Positions 22,518-34,148 of a DNA stretch of 64,000 nt are shown in pieces. A program made the translations under genes and the position numbers. How positions within the stretch are numbered: position 1 is the first letter of the stretch; the number at the start of each line of letters is the position of its first letter. The DNA is from Akanthomyces muscarius (lineage: Eukaryota; Ascomycota; Sordariomycetes; Hypocreales; Cordycipitaceae), in contig NC_079242.1 in NCBI RefSeq assembly GCF_028009165.1, positions 4,650,001-4,714,000 on the forward strand, in the 5' to 3' direction. The notes below the pieces were generated by a model, which had not been told where the DNA came from, did no database searches, and was given only the letters and a program-made list of their open reading frames with translations.

Positions 22518-24496
22518 GACGGTTGCTGTCCGGGAGTCGCCAAACGGGCTGTGACGGTATCGTGGAAAAAGGCCAATCTTAGGCACTCACGTAGAAAAAG
22601 GCCATTGGCGTGCGCCTGAAGTTATGAGGAGGACATGAGAAACGAGGATGGCATCAATGCGAAGAAAAACGGGCGCTGTTATCTAGCCCCGGCTTCCATT
22701 CTACACCCGAGAGTCCCGTACAAAAGAATTGGCCGAGAGCCACGGCATCATTGCTGAAGGGCCGGTGGGGGCAAGCCACGCTCTAGTTTTGGTGCTAGCC
22801 AGATCATCCGCGGACAATGGTGGAGGAGCTCCGACACCCTGGTCTTGCTTGATTGATTGGAACTAACCAGTTTTCAACTGGTGGAAAGAAAGATGAGAGA
22901 AAGCTGAGCCGTCTGTGTGTGAGTGTGGGTGGATGAGTTGCTGGTGTACTAATACGCGTATCTTGGCAAGTTGGTGGAGATTTTGTCAACAGTACGGGCG
23001 TGTGATGCTCCAAAGCTCTATTTAGTTTGCTCGAGAGTAAACATGGGTTATGGAATGGGTAATAGTAAGTGAAGCAGAACTGATTTTGCTGACGTATGAT
23101 TTTTTCTAGGACCAGAACAGAACAAACGAGCAAGGTTAAGCACAATGCGGCGTGGCTGAACAAAGGCAGTTCCCAAATGGGCCGACGGCGGCCAGCCTCA
23201 TTGGCCAAAGGCAGACAAGGCTAGGCATGCAGCGACGGCAGTTGGCACACTACCCATGCAAACCATGCAGATGAACGTGCCGTGTGCTCCGGTGTTGGTC
23301 TCGACGAGGCTGTGAGTTGCACGAGGCTGCCAGTTGCAGCTCCGCGGCATTATTTCTTGACCCGGCTAGAGGGGGGGGATTCTGTGCAGCAAACAATTGT
23401 TACCTAGGTAGGTAGGTAGGCAGCGGCCGCAGTCGGACGGCTGCGGGTATGAATGATCACAGGGCAGAAGCAGTGGGAGCGATACATTTATGGAGTAGAT
23501 TCTTCTATACCCAATCAAATGCAGGCTCGCTTCAATGTACCGGGAATAAAACTCGAGAGCGAAATGGGACACGGTAACACGGTGAAACAATGAATTGCCT
23601 GATGTATCGAGATGCGCCGAGGATGAGATCTGTTTATTAGCGCTTTACAGCGAAAATCGTACCTACATTTTACAGCGCTCCAGCGGTGCGGCGCACTGAA
23701 ACGCACTGTAACCCAAGTGGGAGTGCCCTCTGAGGCAGAATGCGGCAAAAGTGCGGACCGAAGCTTGCAACGTCATGGATCAGGGCGAGGGGAAGCTCAG
23801 ACAGTTGCCGTTCATTGGACCATGTAGAAAAATCAAATGTACGTCTTTGTAGAGCACCTAATGTTCTATCTACAAGCTAAAGAAGTGCAAGAACAGGCAG
23901 TAAAAGAGTGCAAATGCCTTGTCAACCTGCTCGTTTGACCACTGCTTGGCTGCTTCGCATCGCTGCTTAGCTCAGCAGCTTTGTCTGTACCAACAAAGTA
24001 CGCTGCCACGCGTGCCACTGTCGCCTGGCCCAAGGTACCTGCGCGACTCATCCTGTGGCCCGTGCTCCCCATCTCGGAGCTCGAACCTTCTCCAGCGCAG
24101 CAACGCCATCCAACCATCCTGATCATCTCCATTGCACTCCGTCCCAACCGTCAACCACGGCCTCTGCAATCCCTCTCCAACTGTCTGCGACGCCAATCGC
24201 CCATCTGCACCGTTTTCCGCGCCTCAACTGCGACCCAGCAGCTCCGCGCCCGCCGCCAGCAGCTCGCCCGTTTTTTCCTCGCCACACCGGGGGGACCACC
24301 ACCCTGCTGCCCACGCTGACGCTGCCTGCCTTGCGAGCCTAATCCCGTAAGCGCGCCGCCTCGTTTGCATCACGAGCCTTGCTTTGCCATCGCCTCCATC
24401 ACCAGAAACGCCCTGCAACTCGACTCTCTTTGCCGCGTTTAATACAGCCCGCTTCCCTGCGCCCCTCTTTCTCACCGAGTCAAGCAAAGGTGCGCC
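22518..24496. other. Divergent promoter region between the P450 and Rpn3
   Basis: No gene is supported. A short TAGG run lies near 23404-23420. The last 350 bases are strongly CT-rich, consistent with the Rpn3 leader. Confidence 0.5.
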
Positions 24497-26341
24497 ATGC
24501 CCAGCAAGACTCCCAACGGCAACGGCAAGAAGCCCGTGCAAAACGGCATTCACAAAGATACCGAGATGAAGGACGCCAGCAAGCCCAAGGGCAAGAAGGG
24601 TGCCAAGGATGGCGACGACGAAATGACTGTTGTTGTGCCCCCAGCTAAGGGCAAGAAGGGCCCGGCTACTCGCGCTGCCGACGCTGATGGCGACGTGGCC
24701 ATGGGCGACGAGGATGCCGCCGAGCAGGTCGACCCCACGGAGCAGACCGTCACAGGTAAGCCTTGCCATCACCACCACCCCTCTCTTGTTACTGGCGACG
24801 CATCTTAACCCGTCTCCCCATCGCAGATATCAAGAGCAACTTTGCTCTGCTAGACCGCGCCGTCGCCCTCTTCGACGCCAGATTCTCCCTCCGAGCTCTC
24901 CGATCCATCTCTCTGCTTCGAAAACGCTTGAACCCCGATGTCATTTCCCAAGCCATCGTCGACACCTTCCCCGCCACCGTTGCTTCTGGCGATGTCGCCA
25001 AGACTCTGCTCGCAGCCGTCGGCCGTGAGAGCATTCCTCTCAAGGCCCTAAGCGAGATGGACATTGACTCCGACTCCAAGCCTGCCAAGAACGGCGCCAA
25101 GAAGGAGACAAAGGAAGTCATCCCCGAGATTGACATCTTCCTCGGCATCCTCGTCCAGGTCTACCTCTTTGATGCCAAGCAGTATCAGAAAGGTGCTGCC
25201 TTTTCCGAGAAGCTTGTAGAGCGCGTTCAGTCCCTCAACCGTCGCACGTTAGACTCGCTTTCCTCCAAGGTCTACTTTTACTACTCCATCTTCTGCGAGC
25301 ACATTGCGCCCCTGCCCCCGTCGCCAGAGTCGCCCATTGTCGCCATCCGCCCGACTCTGCTCGCCGCGCTCCGCACAGCTGTCCTGCGCAAGGATATTGA
25401 CACGCAGGCTTCTGTCATTGTGCTGCTGCTAAGAAACTATCTCTTGACCTCTCACATTAACCAGGCCGATCTCCTGGTATCGCACACGCAATTCCCCGAG
25501 AACGCCGTCAACAACCAGGTCGCCCGATTCCTCTACTACCTGGGTCGCATCCGTGCCATCCAGCTCCGATACACCGAAGCTCACGACCATCTCACCGCTG
25601 CCACCCGCAAGGCGCCGTCCAGCAACTGTGCCGTTGGCTTTTCCCAGACCGCCACCAAGCTGCTCATGGTTGTCGAGCTGCTCATGGGAGACATTCCCGA
25701 CCGCGCCACCTTCCGCCAGCCCACTCTTGAGGACGCCCTGCAGCCGTACTTCCTACTCGTCCAGGCCGTCCGCGTCGGTAACCTGGAGGAGTTTGAAATT
25801 GCGATTGCGGACCACGCCGATGCCTTCCGCCGCGACGGAACATATTCTCTCATCCTGCGCTTGAGACAAAATGTCATCAAGACTGGTATTCGCATGATGT
25901 CGCTGTCATACTCGCGTATCTCGCTGCGCGATATTTGCATTCGTCTGCATCTTGGAAGCGAAGAAAGTGCCGAATACATTGTTGCCAAGGCTATCCGTGA
26001 TGGCGTCATTGAGGCTACTCTGGATCGCGAACACGGTTTCATGAAGAGCAAGGAGGTGGGCGACGTGTACGCTACCAGAGAGCCCGGTGAGGCATTCCAC
26101 GACCGCATCAGAGCGTGCCTCGCTCTCCACGATGAAAGTGTCAAGGTAAGATTGCATTCACTACTCGAACCGTGCATCAGATCTAACAAGTTTCTAGGCT
26201 ATGCAATTCCCCATGAATCAGCACCGTCTCGAACTCAAGAATGCGCAAGAAGCTAGAGAGAGGGAGCGTGAGATGGCCAAGGAGATACAGGAGGGAGACT
26301 TGGATGACGATGATCTCGGCGGCGATTTCGACGGAATGTAA
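24497..26341 (+). CDS. RPN3: 26S proteasome regulatory subunit Rpn3
   Basis: Three exons, 24497-24755, 24827-26145 and 26198-26341 (introns 71 and 52 bp, donors GTAAGC and GTAAGA), give about 573 residues. The Lys/Asp-rich N-terminus (1-80) is followed by helical repeats starting IKSNFALLDRAVALFD. A PCI domain follows (about 330-500), recognisable by LEEFEIAIADHADAFRRDGTYSLI, VIKTGIRMMSLSYSRISL and EYIVAKAIRDGVIEATLD. The small last exon ends in the acidic tail GDLDDDDLGGDFDGM. Rpn3 (PSMD3) is a lid subunit of the 19S regulatory particle and pairs with Rpn7/Rpn15 in proteasome assembly. All three exons join in frame. Confidence 0.95.
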
Positions 26342-27076
26342 AAATGAGCCTTTGTTAATGCATGTTTTGATTCAGTCGTCTGGATTGGAGTTGGTAATGG
26401 AACGATGATACTCTCTACATGGGCTCTATTTCTAGTACATGCATTGAGTGGTGAGTGAAGCGAGGATGGAAGACAGCGGAGGAGCTGCAGGATGTCTTCG
26501 CAATTGTACTACATATTGGCATCGTTGGAACGATACGACTAGAGACGAGTTGGAAGAGAGGCAGCAGCAATGAAGATATACAATTATTTGTGCGTCAATG
26601 TATCTGATGGGCTACACATCGGCTTGACTCGACCGGAACGAGATGGAGTCGCACCTTCCCGCGTCCTCGCAAACACCAGCACGTGACGCGCCATTGTATG
26701 CGACAGCATGAGCAGGCGGCGCGGCCTCAAGTCGCGCTGTCGCCATGTATGGGTATGCTGAATCCTACATTCGTAACTTTTGCCGAACAACAATTTCGCC
26801 TGCAACAGACCGACCGCGCGCACCCGAGCTTTGAAACCAACAGCGCGTGCTTGCAGCTACCGGAACTACCCACCAGCTACGTAATTAGTGAGGACCAGTC
26901 ATAACACCGTAAGATACGTTTGCCCGCCCGCCAAAACAGCTGCCCTCCACCGCCCGCCCGTTTTGGACATCCGTTGTCGACGACCTCTCGATTTTGCCCA
27001 GTGGGCGAACGAATTAAAAATAAGCCCACCCCTGCCGCCCGCCGCTCCGTTTTCCTCTTCTCTCCCGCGAGGCTGT
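26342..27076. other. Gap between Rpn3 and the MYST acetyltransferase
   Basis: It holds the Rpn3 3' flank and a promoter for the next gene. The frame open upstream of 27077 (to 26888) has no ATG and probably is leader. No other gene is seen. Confidence 0.5.
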
Positions 27077-29037
27077 ATGAACATGCCCCCCAAGCGACGA
27101 AGACCTGGAGAAGCAGCACCACAACCACCGACAGTCGACCCCAGCGCGCAGTCACCAGCAGTTACGCGTGCCGCCGCGCGCCAGACGCCCATCTATCCAC
27201 CGCCGATACCGACCGCCAGCCCGCCCAAGCCGGCGGCCGCTGCGCCAGCACCCGTCGCGACACCAGTGCCGCTTCCCATTGTCCCCGGCCAGGCACCCTC
27301 GCCGCCCAAACTTGGCGGTGTGTGGCCCAGGAGCCTGCCCGCCACACAAGTGTGGCCGCCGCCCGTGCCGACGTCGGCGCCCGGCGCAGCGCATCTCGAC
27401 CCGGCATCGCTCTCTAGCAGAGGCGCCCGTGCAATGGGCGGCGATACAGGCAAGGAGAATGTTCGCCCGGCGGGCTTTCTCCCCCCGGACCCTACATATC
27501 ATGTAGCCTTCCCGCACCAGCAGAGCAGGCTCGTCAACCATCACGGCTTCCTTGCCACTGCGTCTCGGATGGAGATGGCATCCACCCCGTCGACCGTCAC
27601 GCCCGTGCTGCCACCCAAGCCACCGACGCTTGCCGGTGCCGACAAACCGCCGCTGAGCTCAGATCGCAACATTGATAAGGTCGTGTTTGGCAATCTGTGC
27701 TTCAGGACGTGGTATCCGAGCTATTACGGGAAGGAGGTGCTTGGTGACAGCTCTGGGAATGCGAGAAACGGCAGCAAAGAGCACGCCGTCGAGGCTAGCA
27801 AGGCCCACGGCAAGAAGGATCGTGAGCACCCCCCCATGCTGGAGAGGCTATATGTGTGTCCCAGCTGCTTCAAGTACGCCAAAGAGCTTGTGGCTTGGTG
27901 GGGCCACGTACGGTCCTGCGAACTCAAAGGCCGTGTTCCCGGCAAGCGGGTATACACTCATCCCAGAGGACGCCGCAAGATCCGCGTGGCGCACGACGGA
28001 AAAGGACCCGGCCCCAAGAAGCGCCGAGGCGACGGTGGAGTGCGATACACGGAACAAATTGTGCAGGATGAGGGCGAATGGAGCATCTGGGAGGTGGACG
28101 GAGAGGTTGATGGAGTGAGTGTCTTCACCTTCTATACCACTTGTAAACTCGTGCTAATCGGTCGCAGCTGTTTTGTCAAAATCTGTCACTATTTGCCAAG
28201 CTATTCCTTGACAACAAGTCAGTGTTTTTTGACGTAACAGGCTTCAACTATTTTCTATTAGTGTACACGCCCCCCTTCAAGCCACCAGTGGGCAACGAGG
28301 TTCCTGAGGCTCCTGTCCCGCAAGTGACGGGGTTCTTTTCCAAGGAGAAGATGTCGTGGGACAACAATAACTTGGCATGCATCTTGGTGTTTCCTCCATG
28401 GCAACGCAAGGGCCTGGGAGCGCTTCTCATGGGTGTCTCGTACGAAATCTCACGGCGAGAAGGTATACTGGGTGGACCTGAGAAGCCCATTTCGGATCTC
28501 GGCAAAAAGGGCTACAAGCGATTCTGGTCCGGCGAGATTGCGCGATGGCTGCTAGGCCTCGAGGTGCCCCAAATTCCGCCGCCCGGCATGGAGCTCATGG
28601 TTGACGTCAACGACTGCAGCGACGCCACGTGGATCACGCCCGAAGACTGCCTTGGCATCCTGCGCGACATGGGTGTCTTGGAAGACGCTGGTGTCGGTCC
28701 CGGCAAGCCCGTCAAGAGAGAAGCTACCGATGAAGTTGAAGGCGAGGAGGACGCGGTCAAGACAGACGAGACAAATCATGAGCACGGCGAGGACAAGTCC
28801 AAGAAGAAGACGCAGCAGCAGCAGCAGCCGCAACCTGCCGCCTCGGCGCCACCGCCCCCCACGCCAAAGTCGCCTGTGCAAATGGAGCTGGGGAAGCCAG
28901 TGCCGCGGGTGCGCGTCGACAAGGAGCAGATTCGACGCCATGTTGCGCAGCACCGGATCAACCTGGAAAAGACGTGTGATCCGGCTGGTTTCGTAGAGGG
29001 CTATGCGCTGAAGAGGGAGGATGAAATGGTTGAATGA
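27077..29037 (+). CDS. SAS2: MYST-family histone acetyltransferase, Sas2-like
   Basis: Two exons, 27077-28114 and 28168-29037, with a 53-bp intron (donor GTGAGT, GTGCTAAT branch) give about 635 residues. The Pro/Ala-rich N-terminus (1-200) is probably disordered. The MYST domain follows: zinc finger C261-x2-C264...H277-x3-C281, then LFCQNLSLFAKLFLDNK and FFDVTGFNYFLL. The acetyl-CoA core follows, with Cys417 (LACILVFPPWQRKGLG, residues 415-430) and the catalytic Glu451 (GGPEKPISDLG). The C-terminal part has a Gln-run and an extra helical tail. MYST enzymes transfer acetyl groups to histone lysines; Sas2 acts on H4K16 near silent chromatin. The Sas2 rather than Esa1/Sas3 assignment rests on the absence of a chromodomain or PHD finger and on sequence style, so it is less certain than the family. 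Confidence 0.88.
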
Positions 29038-29295
29038 GCGGAGCGTGGATGAGCTGCATAGTGGGCGTTTTGTGTTTTTCGATTTGGCGTTGGGCGGTTA
29101 GATCTTGATACCCCAATTTGACGTGGCGCGGTCTTTACATTTGTTTATATTATGCTGTATTTGCATGTATGTATTATCAAAGGTTGTGAAATGTAAATGT
29201 ATTTCATATCAAGTAAATGATTTGCTTCCCATCCAATGTGTATTGTGCATGTGTGATCTATATATTTCTATGTCGTGTGTATCTTGGTCAACGTT

Positions 29296-31339
29296 TCATT
29301 CATGGCGTATCGTTTGTTTTCTAGGCGGCGGCGCTGTCTCCACGTCTACTTCCTCATTCATGCCGCCGTCTGTATCTGGACTGCGTGGCATAGCCAGCTT
29401 CCGCTGCTGCGGCAGCGGTGGAATCCACCTTGCCGACGAGGACGTGCTCATGCCGTCGTCGGTGCTGTTGGCCTGTCGACGGTTGAGGACATTGTCGATG
29501 CGTAGACGCGGCGGGCCCGAGTTGAGGCCTTGACCGTTTTTAGGCGGGCCGGCTTTGTAAAAAGAAGATTCAGTTAGTTTTCTTCTCCTTTTTTTTCTTT
29601 TCAAGAAAGCTCGCGTTTTTGTTTTCAGAGAGAGAGACAGGGAGAGTTGCTTACACAAAATCAGGGAAAACAACTTGACAATGACGGGTCCCCAGACCGT
29701 CATGGCAATGATCTGGCCGTACGACCAGCGGTTCGCCTGGAAGCTGTCGCCGCTGATGACCTTGCTGAGGGAGACGAGGTAGAGGACGTTGACGACCAGG
29801 TACGCAAACTCGAGGCCGTGCCAGAACCAGCGCGACCAGCGCGCCCAGTGGCGCTTGAGCGGCCCGTCGGGCCAGCGGCCGAGCCCGTGGGCGCCAATGG
29901 CCCAGTGGCGCGTGCGGTGGTGCGTGCGCAGCGTCCACGCGAACTGGTCGACGCTGAGCGCGACGATGGCGACGGTGTCGAGCACCAGGAAGACGAGCTT
30001 GTACATGAGCGGGTGCGGGAAAAAGGTCAGCGTCAGGCCGTCGACGCCGGCGCTCGACGCGCAGTACGTCCGCGGGCTGGGGTTGCCGCCGCACGCGGCC
30101 ATCTCGTGCTGTCCGCGGAAGAGGTCGAAGCTGCCGCGGAACGAGATGCGCTGGGTGGTGGCGACGACGGCCAGCAAGTACTCGGTGCAGAAGCCGAGGA
30201 AGGTGTGCCAGTTGCGGATGCCCTCGTTGTGCAGGCACACCTGCACGAGAAACATGGGCAGGATGCCGTTTTGGGAAATGTGAAAGGCGACGGCGCCGTT
30301 GACGACGATTTCGCCCCAGAACGTGCCTTCCTGGGAGTTTACGACGATGGCGAGGATGGAGGCGATTTGCACGGCGAATATGAACCAGCACTGGGCCTCC
30401 TGGAACTCGACGAGCGTGGTGGCAATGGCGATGCTGGTGCGGGAGAGGGCGGACGAGTCCTTCCAGAGCATCGACTCGATGCGCGTGAGGCGCCGGACGA
30501 GGCGTTCGGACGTCGGCCGCTTGGTGGGCTTTTGGGAGTAGCTGACCCAAAAGGTGAAAATTTTGAGAAAGAGGTAGAGGGAGGCGGAGAAGACGACTTG
30601 CAAGACGTAGGAGATGAGCACCTAAATAGACGTGGTCAGGATTTGGTCCCCCGGGGGGGAGGAGGAGGAGGGAAGGGAGTAGGGGGGCACTTACACCAGG
30701 GCCGAAAATGTCGGGGTTGATTTCGGCGCGCAGCTCGGGGCAGAAGTTGTCCATGGCGGCAAAGATGGCCTCGGTGGACGAGCTCCGCGACAGGGCGGTG
30801 ACGGAGGCGTCGCACGGCACCGAGAGCTGGTCCTTGGCGCACGACTCGAGGGCGCACGCGGCGAAGTTCTCGACCACGGGCCGCCCGTCAAACTCGGCGA
30901 GCGAGCGCCCGCCCATGAGCACGCTGGCGTTGCGCTCCGCCTCCTCGCCGACGCGGTACGCGCCGCGGCCGCGGGTCCAGTGCGCGACGGACGCCAGGGT
31001 CGCGCAGTTGTAAAACGTCTCGAGCGAGCCAAAGTAGAGGCTCGTGTCGTTGCACGCCGCCGGGCAGTCGGGCGCGTCGGCGCCGTCGACGCGGCAGCCG
31101 GAGAGGAAGAGGTCGACCTGCGGCCCGCCGTCGATGCCGTCCTGGATGAGGTCCTTGAAGGTGAAGTCGTCCTTGGTGTAGCCGCCGACCTTGGCGAGGT
31201 CGTGAAAGGGGAAGAAGTCGGAGGTGCCGTCGAAGCCCGAGTGGACGAGGATGGTGAGCGGCGAGGGCGAGGCGGTGGAGGAGGAGATGGTGGTGGTGGT
31301 GGTGGTGCGGGAAAAGGACGGCGCAAAGGTTGTCGTCAT
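29296..31339 (-). CDS. Orphan multi-pass membrane protein with Cys-rich N-terminal ectodomain
   Basis: Three exons on the minus strand, 31339-30695, 30621-29655 and 29552-29296 (introns 73 and 102 bp), give about 622 residues. The first 215 residues look luminal or extracellular: eight or more Cys (FLSGCRVDGADAPDCPAAC, ALESCAKDQLSVPC), Asn-X-Thr/Ser sites and no catalytic motif. Then about seven hydrophobic segments follow (VLISYVLQVVFSASLYLFL, CWFIFAVQIASILAIVV, LVFLVLDTVAIVALS, FAYLVVNVLYLVSL, IIAMTVWGPVIVKLFSLIL). The layout could suit a receptor or transporter, but I do not recognise the family. The second intron (donor GTAAGC, ACTAACTGAAT branch, acceptor TTTACAAAG) is a multiple of three and has no stop in frame, so retaining it adds 34 residues including a Lys/Arg-rich run. 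The tail is Pro/Ser-rich and cytosolic in style. Confidence 0.75.
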
Positions 31340-32801
31340 GACCGCGGCTTTCCTACTCTCCTCTAGGATTGAGCTTTACGGAGAGATCCCGACTTGAGAT
31401 GCGCTGCCACTGCTGCTGCCACACTTTGTTGCCCGTCCGTAACCGCGGCGTTGAGCACACGTGCTGCATTTCCAAAGACAGACAGCGTCTTGAAGTGATG
31501 AAGAGGAGTTTTCCGAGGCCGCCGAGGATGAACGCTCCAGACTTGATGAGGTCGAGAGTTGAAATTTCTGCACACCACCCCCACCCGAGGCTATTCAACA
31601 AGATGAGGCTGGATAGCGTAATGGCCATGATGTGTTTGTTGCGGAGCCCGCCAGAGCGGTCCGTCAGGTTAGCTGCAGCACCCGCCCCGCGCCGCTTGGC
31701 ATCAGCTTTTGGGGTGGCTGGCACGACTGGGATCATCGGTCGGGCGTGCTGTGTGCTCACGAGTCGTGCGCACAAGGTTAGATGTTGCCAACATTTATGC
31801 GGTGGGATCGATGGAATTGGAGCAAAGAAGGCGATGATGGTGCAAGTATCGCGAGCTGGAGACGTGTAAGTCGTGTTTGGTGTTTTCGAAATAAGCTTTC
31901 GTAGAGGCGCAGCTGGGCTGAAGGGCCCCGGTTTATCCTGGGCAAGGCAAGCATGTATATTGTGCATGCAGCTGCGGACAGTATGGGGTGCCAGACGGCA
32001 GTAAGATGGACCCTTGAAGAGGGAAGACGGAAAATCAGAGTTGTGCTGTATCGTGGACTGTAATCATTTTTTTGGTGGAATTCTCACGTACAGCTACTTT
32101 GACGACTGGAGGGAGTGGTCGGTGACGTCGTTGCCAACTCTGGCCTTTGTGGTTGTTTGCAGCCAACAGCAAGCCAGAGTACCGACGAAGGTAATCTAGT
32201 TACAAAGCAAGAACCAAAAATGAAACCCCAGAGAGAAAAAAAAGAAAATAGACAAAGCCAAAATTGACTCGATGAGCTACATATATTTCCACATGCACTT
32301 CTACACGAGTTGTAGCCACAGCTCGGCTCAACATCTCCCCCAGGGCAATCAACGACCACCACGCCAAGGCACCACTGATGCAACAGATAAATAGTTGCTG
32401 AAAAAAATACTGCAAAATATAGAAAGCTAAGTTATCCAAGTTACAAAGTCAATGCATTTTTTACACCTCAACACCTGTGCTCTACGCATCCTCGGCTCAT
32501 CACCTCCCCAGACCAACCCAACCTACACCAACTAGCGCAATTGGCCCGACGTAAGCCGAACCCCAGACGTCACCTTTACGCCGAATCCTGGCTCTGCTCC
32601 AACCTTACCACCAACTCACATCTCCTCCAACCTCGTCTCCATCGCACACATCTTTTCCCACTCCCCGCGCCTCCCTCCCCATCTCAATTGCAATACACAA
32701 CAGGTACGCTCCTCATCTCAATTCCCTTCCACCACCGACCAGGCCTCTGACAACATCCGCAGGTAGCCTCTTCACACCACACCCTTCTCCCTCCCGGCAA
32801 G
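31340..32801. other. Divergent promoter region, with possible 5' UTR intron of the hydratase
   Basis: No coding gene is supported on either strand. From about 32470 the plus strand is CT-rich. GTACGC near 32704 and CCGCAG near 32760 could be donor and acceptor of a small leader intron for the hydratase gene; this is only a possibility. Confidence 0.4.
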
Positions 32802-33851
32802 ATGGCCCCCCGACTCCCCCGCGCCGTCACCTCCACGGCCGCCTACTTCCTCGTCAACCCCTCTACAGCTGCTGCCGGCCGCGCCGCCTCGCTGCGTCTC
32901 TACTCCGCCCAGGCCGAGCCCCTCATCCGCGTCGCCAACCTCCCCGCCGGGGGCACCTCGGGCCACATCCGCGTCCTCGAGCTCAACCGCGCGAGCGCCC
33001 GCAACGCCATCTCCAAGGGCCTGCTCGCCGCCCTGCGCGCCGAGGTCGACGCCATCCACGCGCAGTACGGGCCGAGCGGCGAGGAGCACCCCGCCGCGAC
33101 GTCGGCCCAGGGCGGTCCCACGCGCGCCCTCGTCATTGCGAGCGCCGTCGATTCCTGCTTCTGCGCCGGCGCCGACCTCAAGGAGCGTCGCGGCTTCACC
33201 CAGGAAGAGTACGGCCCGCCGCCTTTTCGTCTTCACTGCAGTTGACAACTAAACTAACAGAATCCCAGGACCAACGAGTTCCTGACCAACCTCCGCGCCA
33301 CCTTTGCCTCCCTCGCCGACCTCCCCATCCCCACCATCTCGGCCATTTCCTCCATCGCCCTCGGCGGCGGCCTCGAGCTCGCCCTGTCCACGCACTTCCG
33401 CGTGCTCTCCTCCAACGCTACCGTCGGCCTCCCCGAGACGCGCCTCGGCATCCTCCCCGGCGCCGGCGGCACGCACCGCCTCCCCGCGCTCATCGGCCTC
33501 GGCCGCGCGCGCGACCTCATCCTCACCGGCCGCCGCGTTGCCGCCCCCGAGGCCTACTTCCTCGGCATCGCCGACCGCCTCGTTGAGGTCGTGCCGGAGG
33601 ACGAGCGCGACGCCGACAACAACAGCATGCTGCCCTTGGCGCGCAAGGCCGCGCTGAGCGAGGCCGTCCGCCTCGCGCAGGAGATTTGCGAGGGCGGCCC
33701 CGTGGCCATCCGCGCCGCGCTGCAGGCCGTTGCGTGGGCGCGCCCCGAGAAGGAGAATGAAATGTACGAGCGTGTCGTGGCTACCGAGGACCGCAACGAA
33801 GCCCTCAAGGCGTTCCAGGAGAAGCGCAAGCCCGTCTTCAAGGGGAGGTAA
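32802..33851 (+). CDS. Mitochondrial enoyl-CoA / methylglutaconyl-CoA hydratase
   Basis: Two exons, 32802-33208 and 33269-33851, with a 60-bp intron (donor GTACGG, ACTAAC branch, acceptor CCCAG chosen over an earlier AACAG because only it keeps the frame) give about 329 residues. The N-terminus is Arg/Ser/Ala-rich (MAPRLPRAVTSTAAYF), typical of a mitochondrial presequence. Crotonase features follow: NRASARNAISKGLL, oxyanion-hole CAGADLKERRGF (about 125), ALGGGLELAL, and the catalytic-Glu segment VGLPETRLGILPGAGGTHRLP. The family hydrates 2-enoyl-CoA. This shape is closest to AUH-type methylglutaconyl-CoA hydratase of leucine breakdown, but a general enoyl-CoA hydratase is possible. Codon usage is very GC-rich, as in a highly expressed gene. 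Confidence 0.9.
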
Positions 33852-34148
33852 ATTTGCAAAGAATCAGGGAGAAGGAGAGCGAAAAAAGAATCCTGTAACA
33901 ATATAATGACTGCGAAATAAAAATAAAACGCACATTTTGAATGAAAGCGAATTGGTTCGTTATTGAATACTGTATCCGTGAAAACTATAATGCAATGTAA
34001 GGGTATGCCGCTCTACCATGAATCTGTCATGCATGCATCTATTGTACAAAAAAAGTCATGTCCCGTGCACCTGCCCAACAAATCTCTCAACTGTTTGCAT
34101 GGCACAGAAATCGAATGCAACTCGCCAGGAATGCAACAACATACTTTA

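Noticed and set aside
23404..23422. TAGG repeat that looked telomere-like
   Set aside because: Only about four units and not the TTAGGG repeat of ascomycete telomeres; it is internal to a promoter region.
29651..30694. Arg/His/Pro-rich continuation of the first exon frame of the membrane protein
   Set aside because: It arises from reading through the first intron; splicing at 30694/30622 gives the hydrophobic frame instead.
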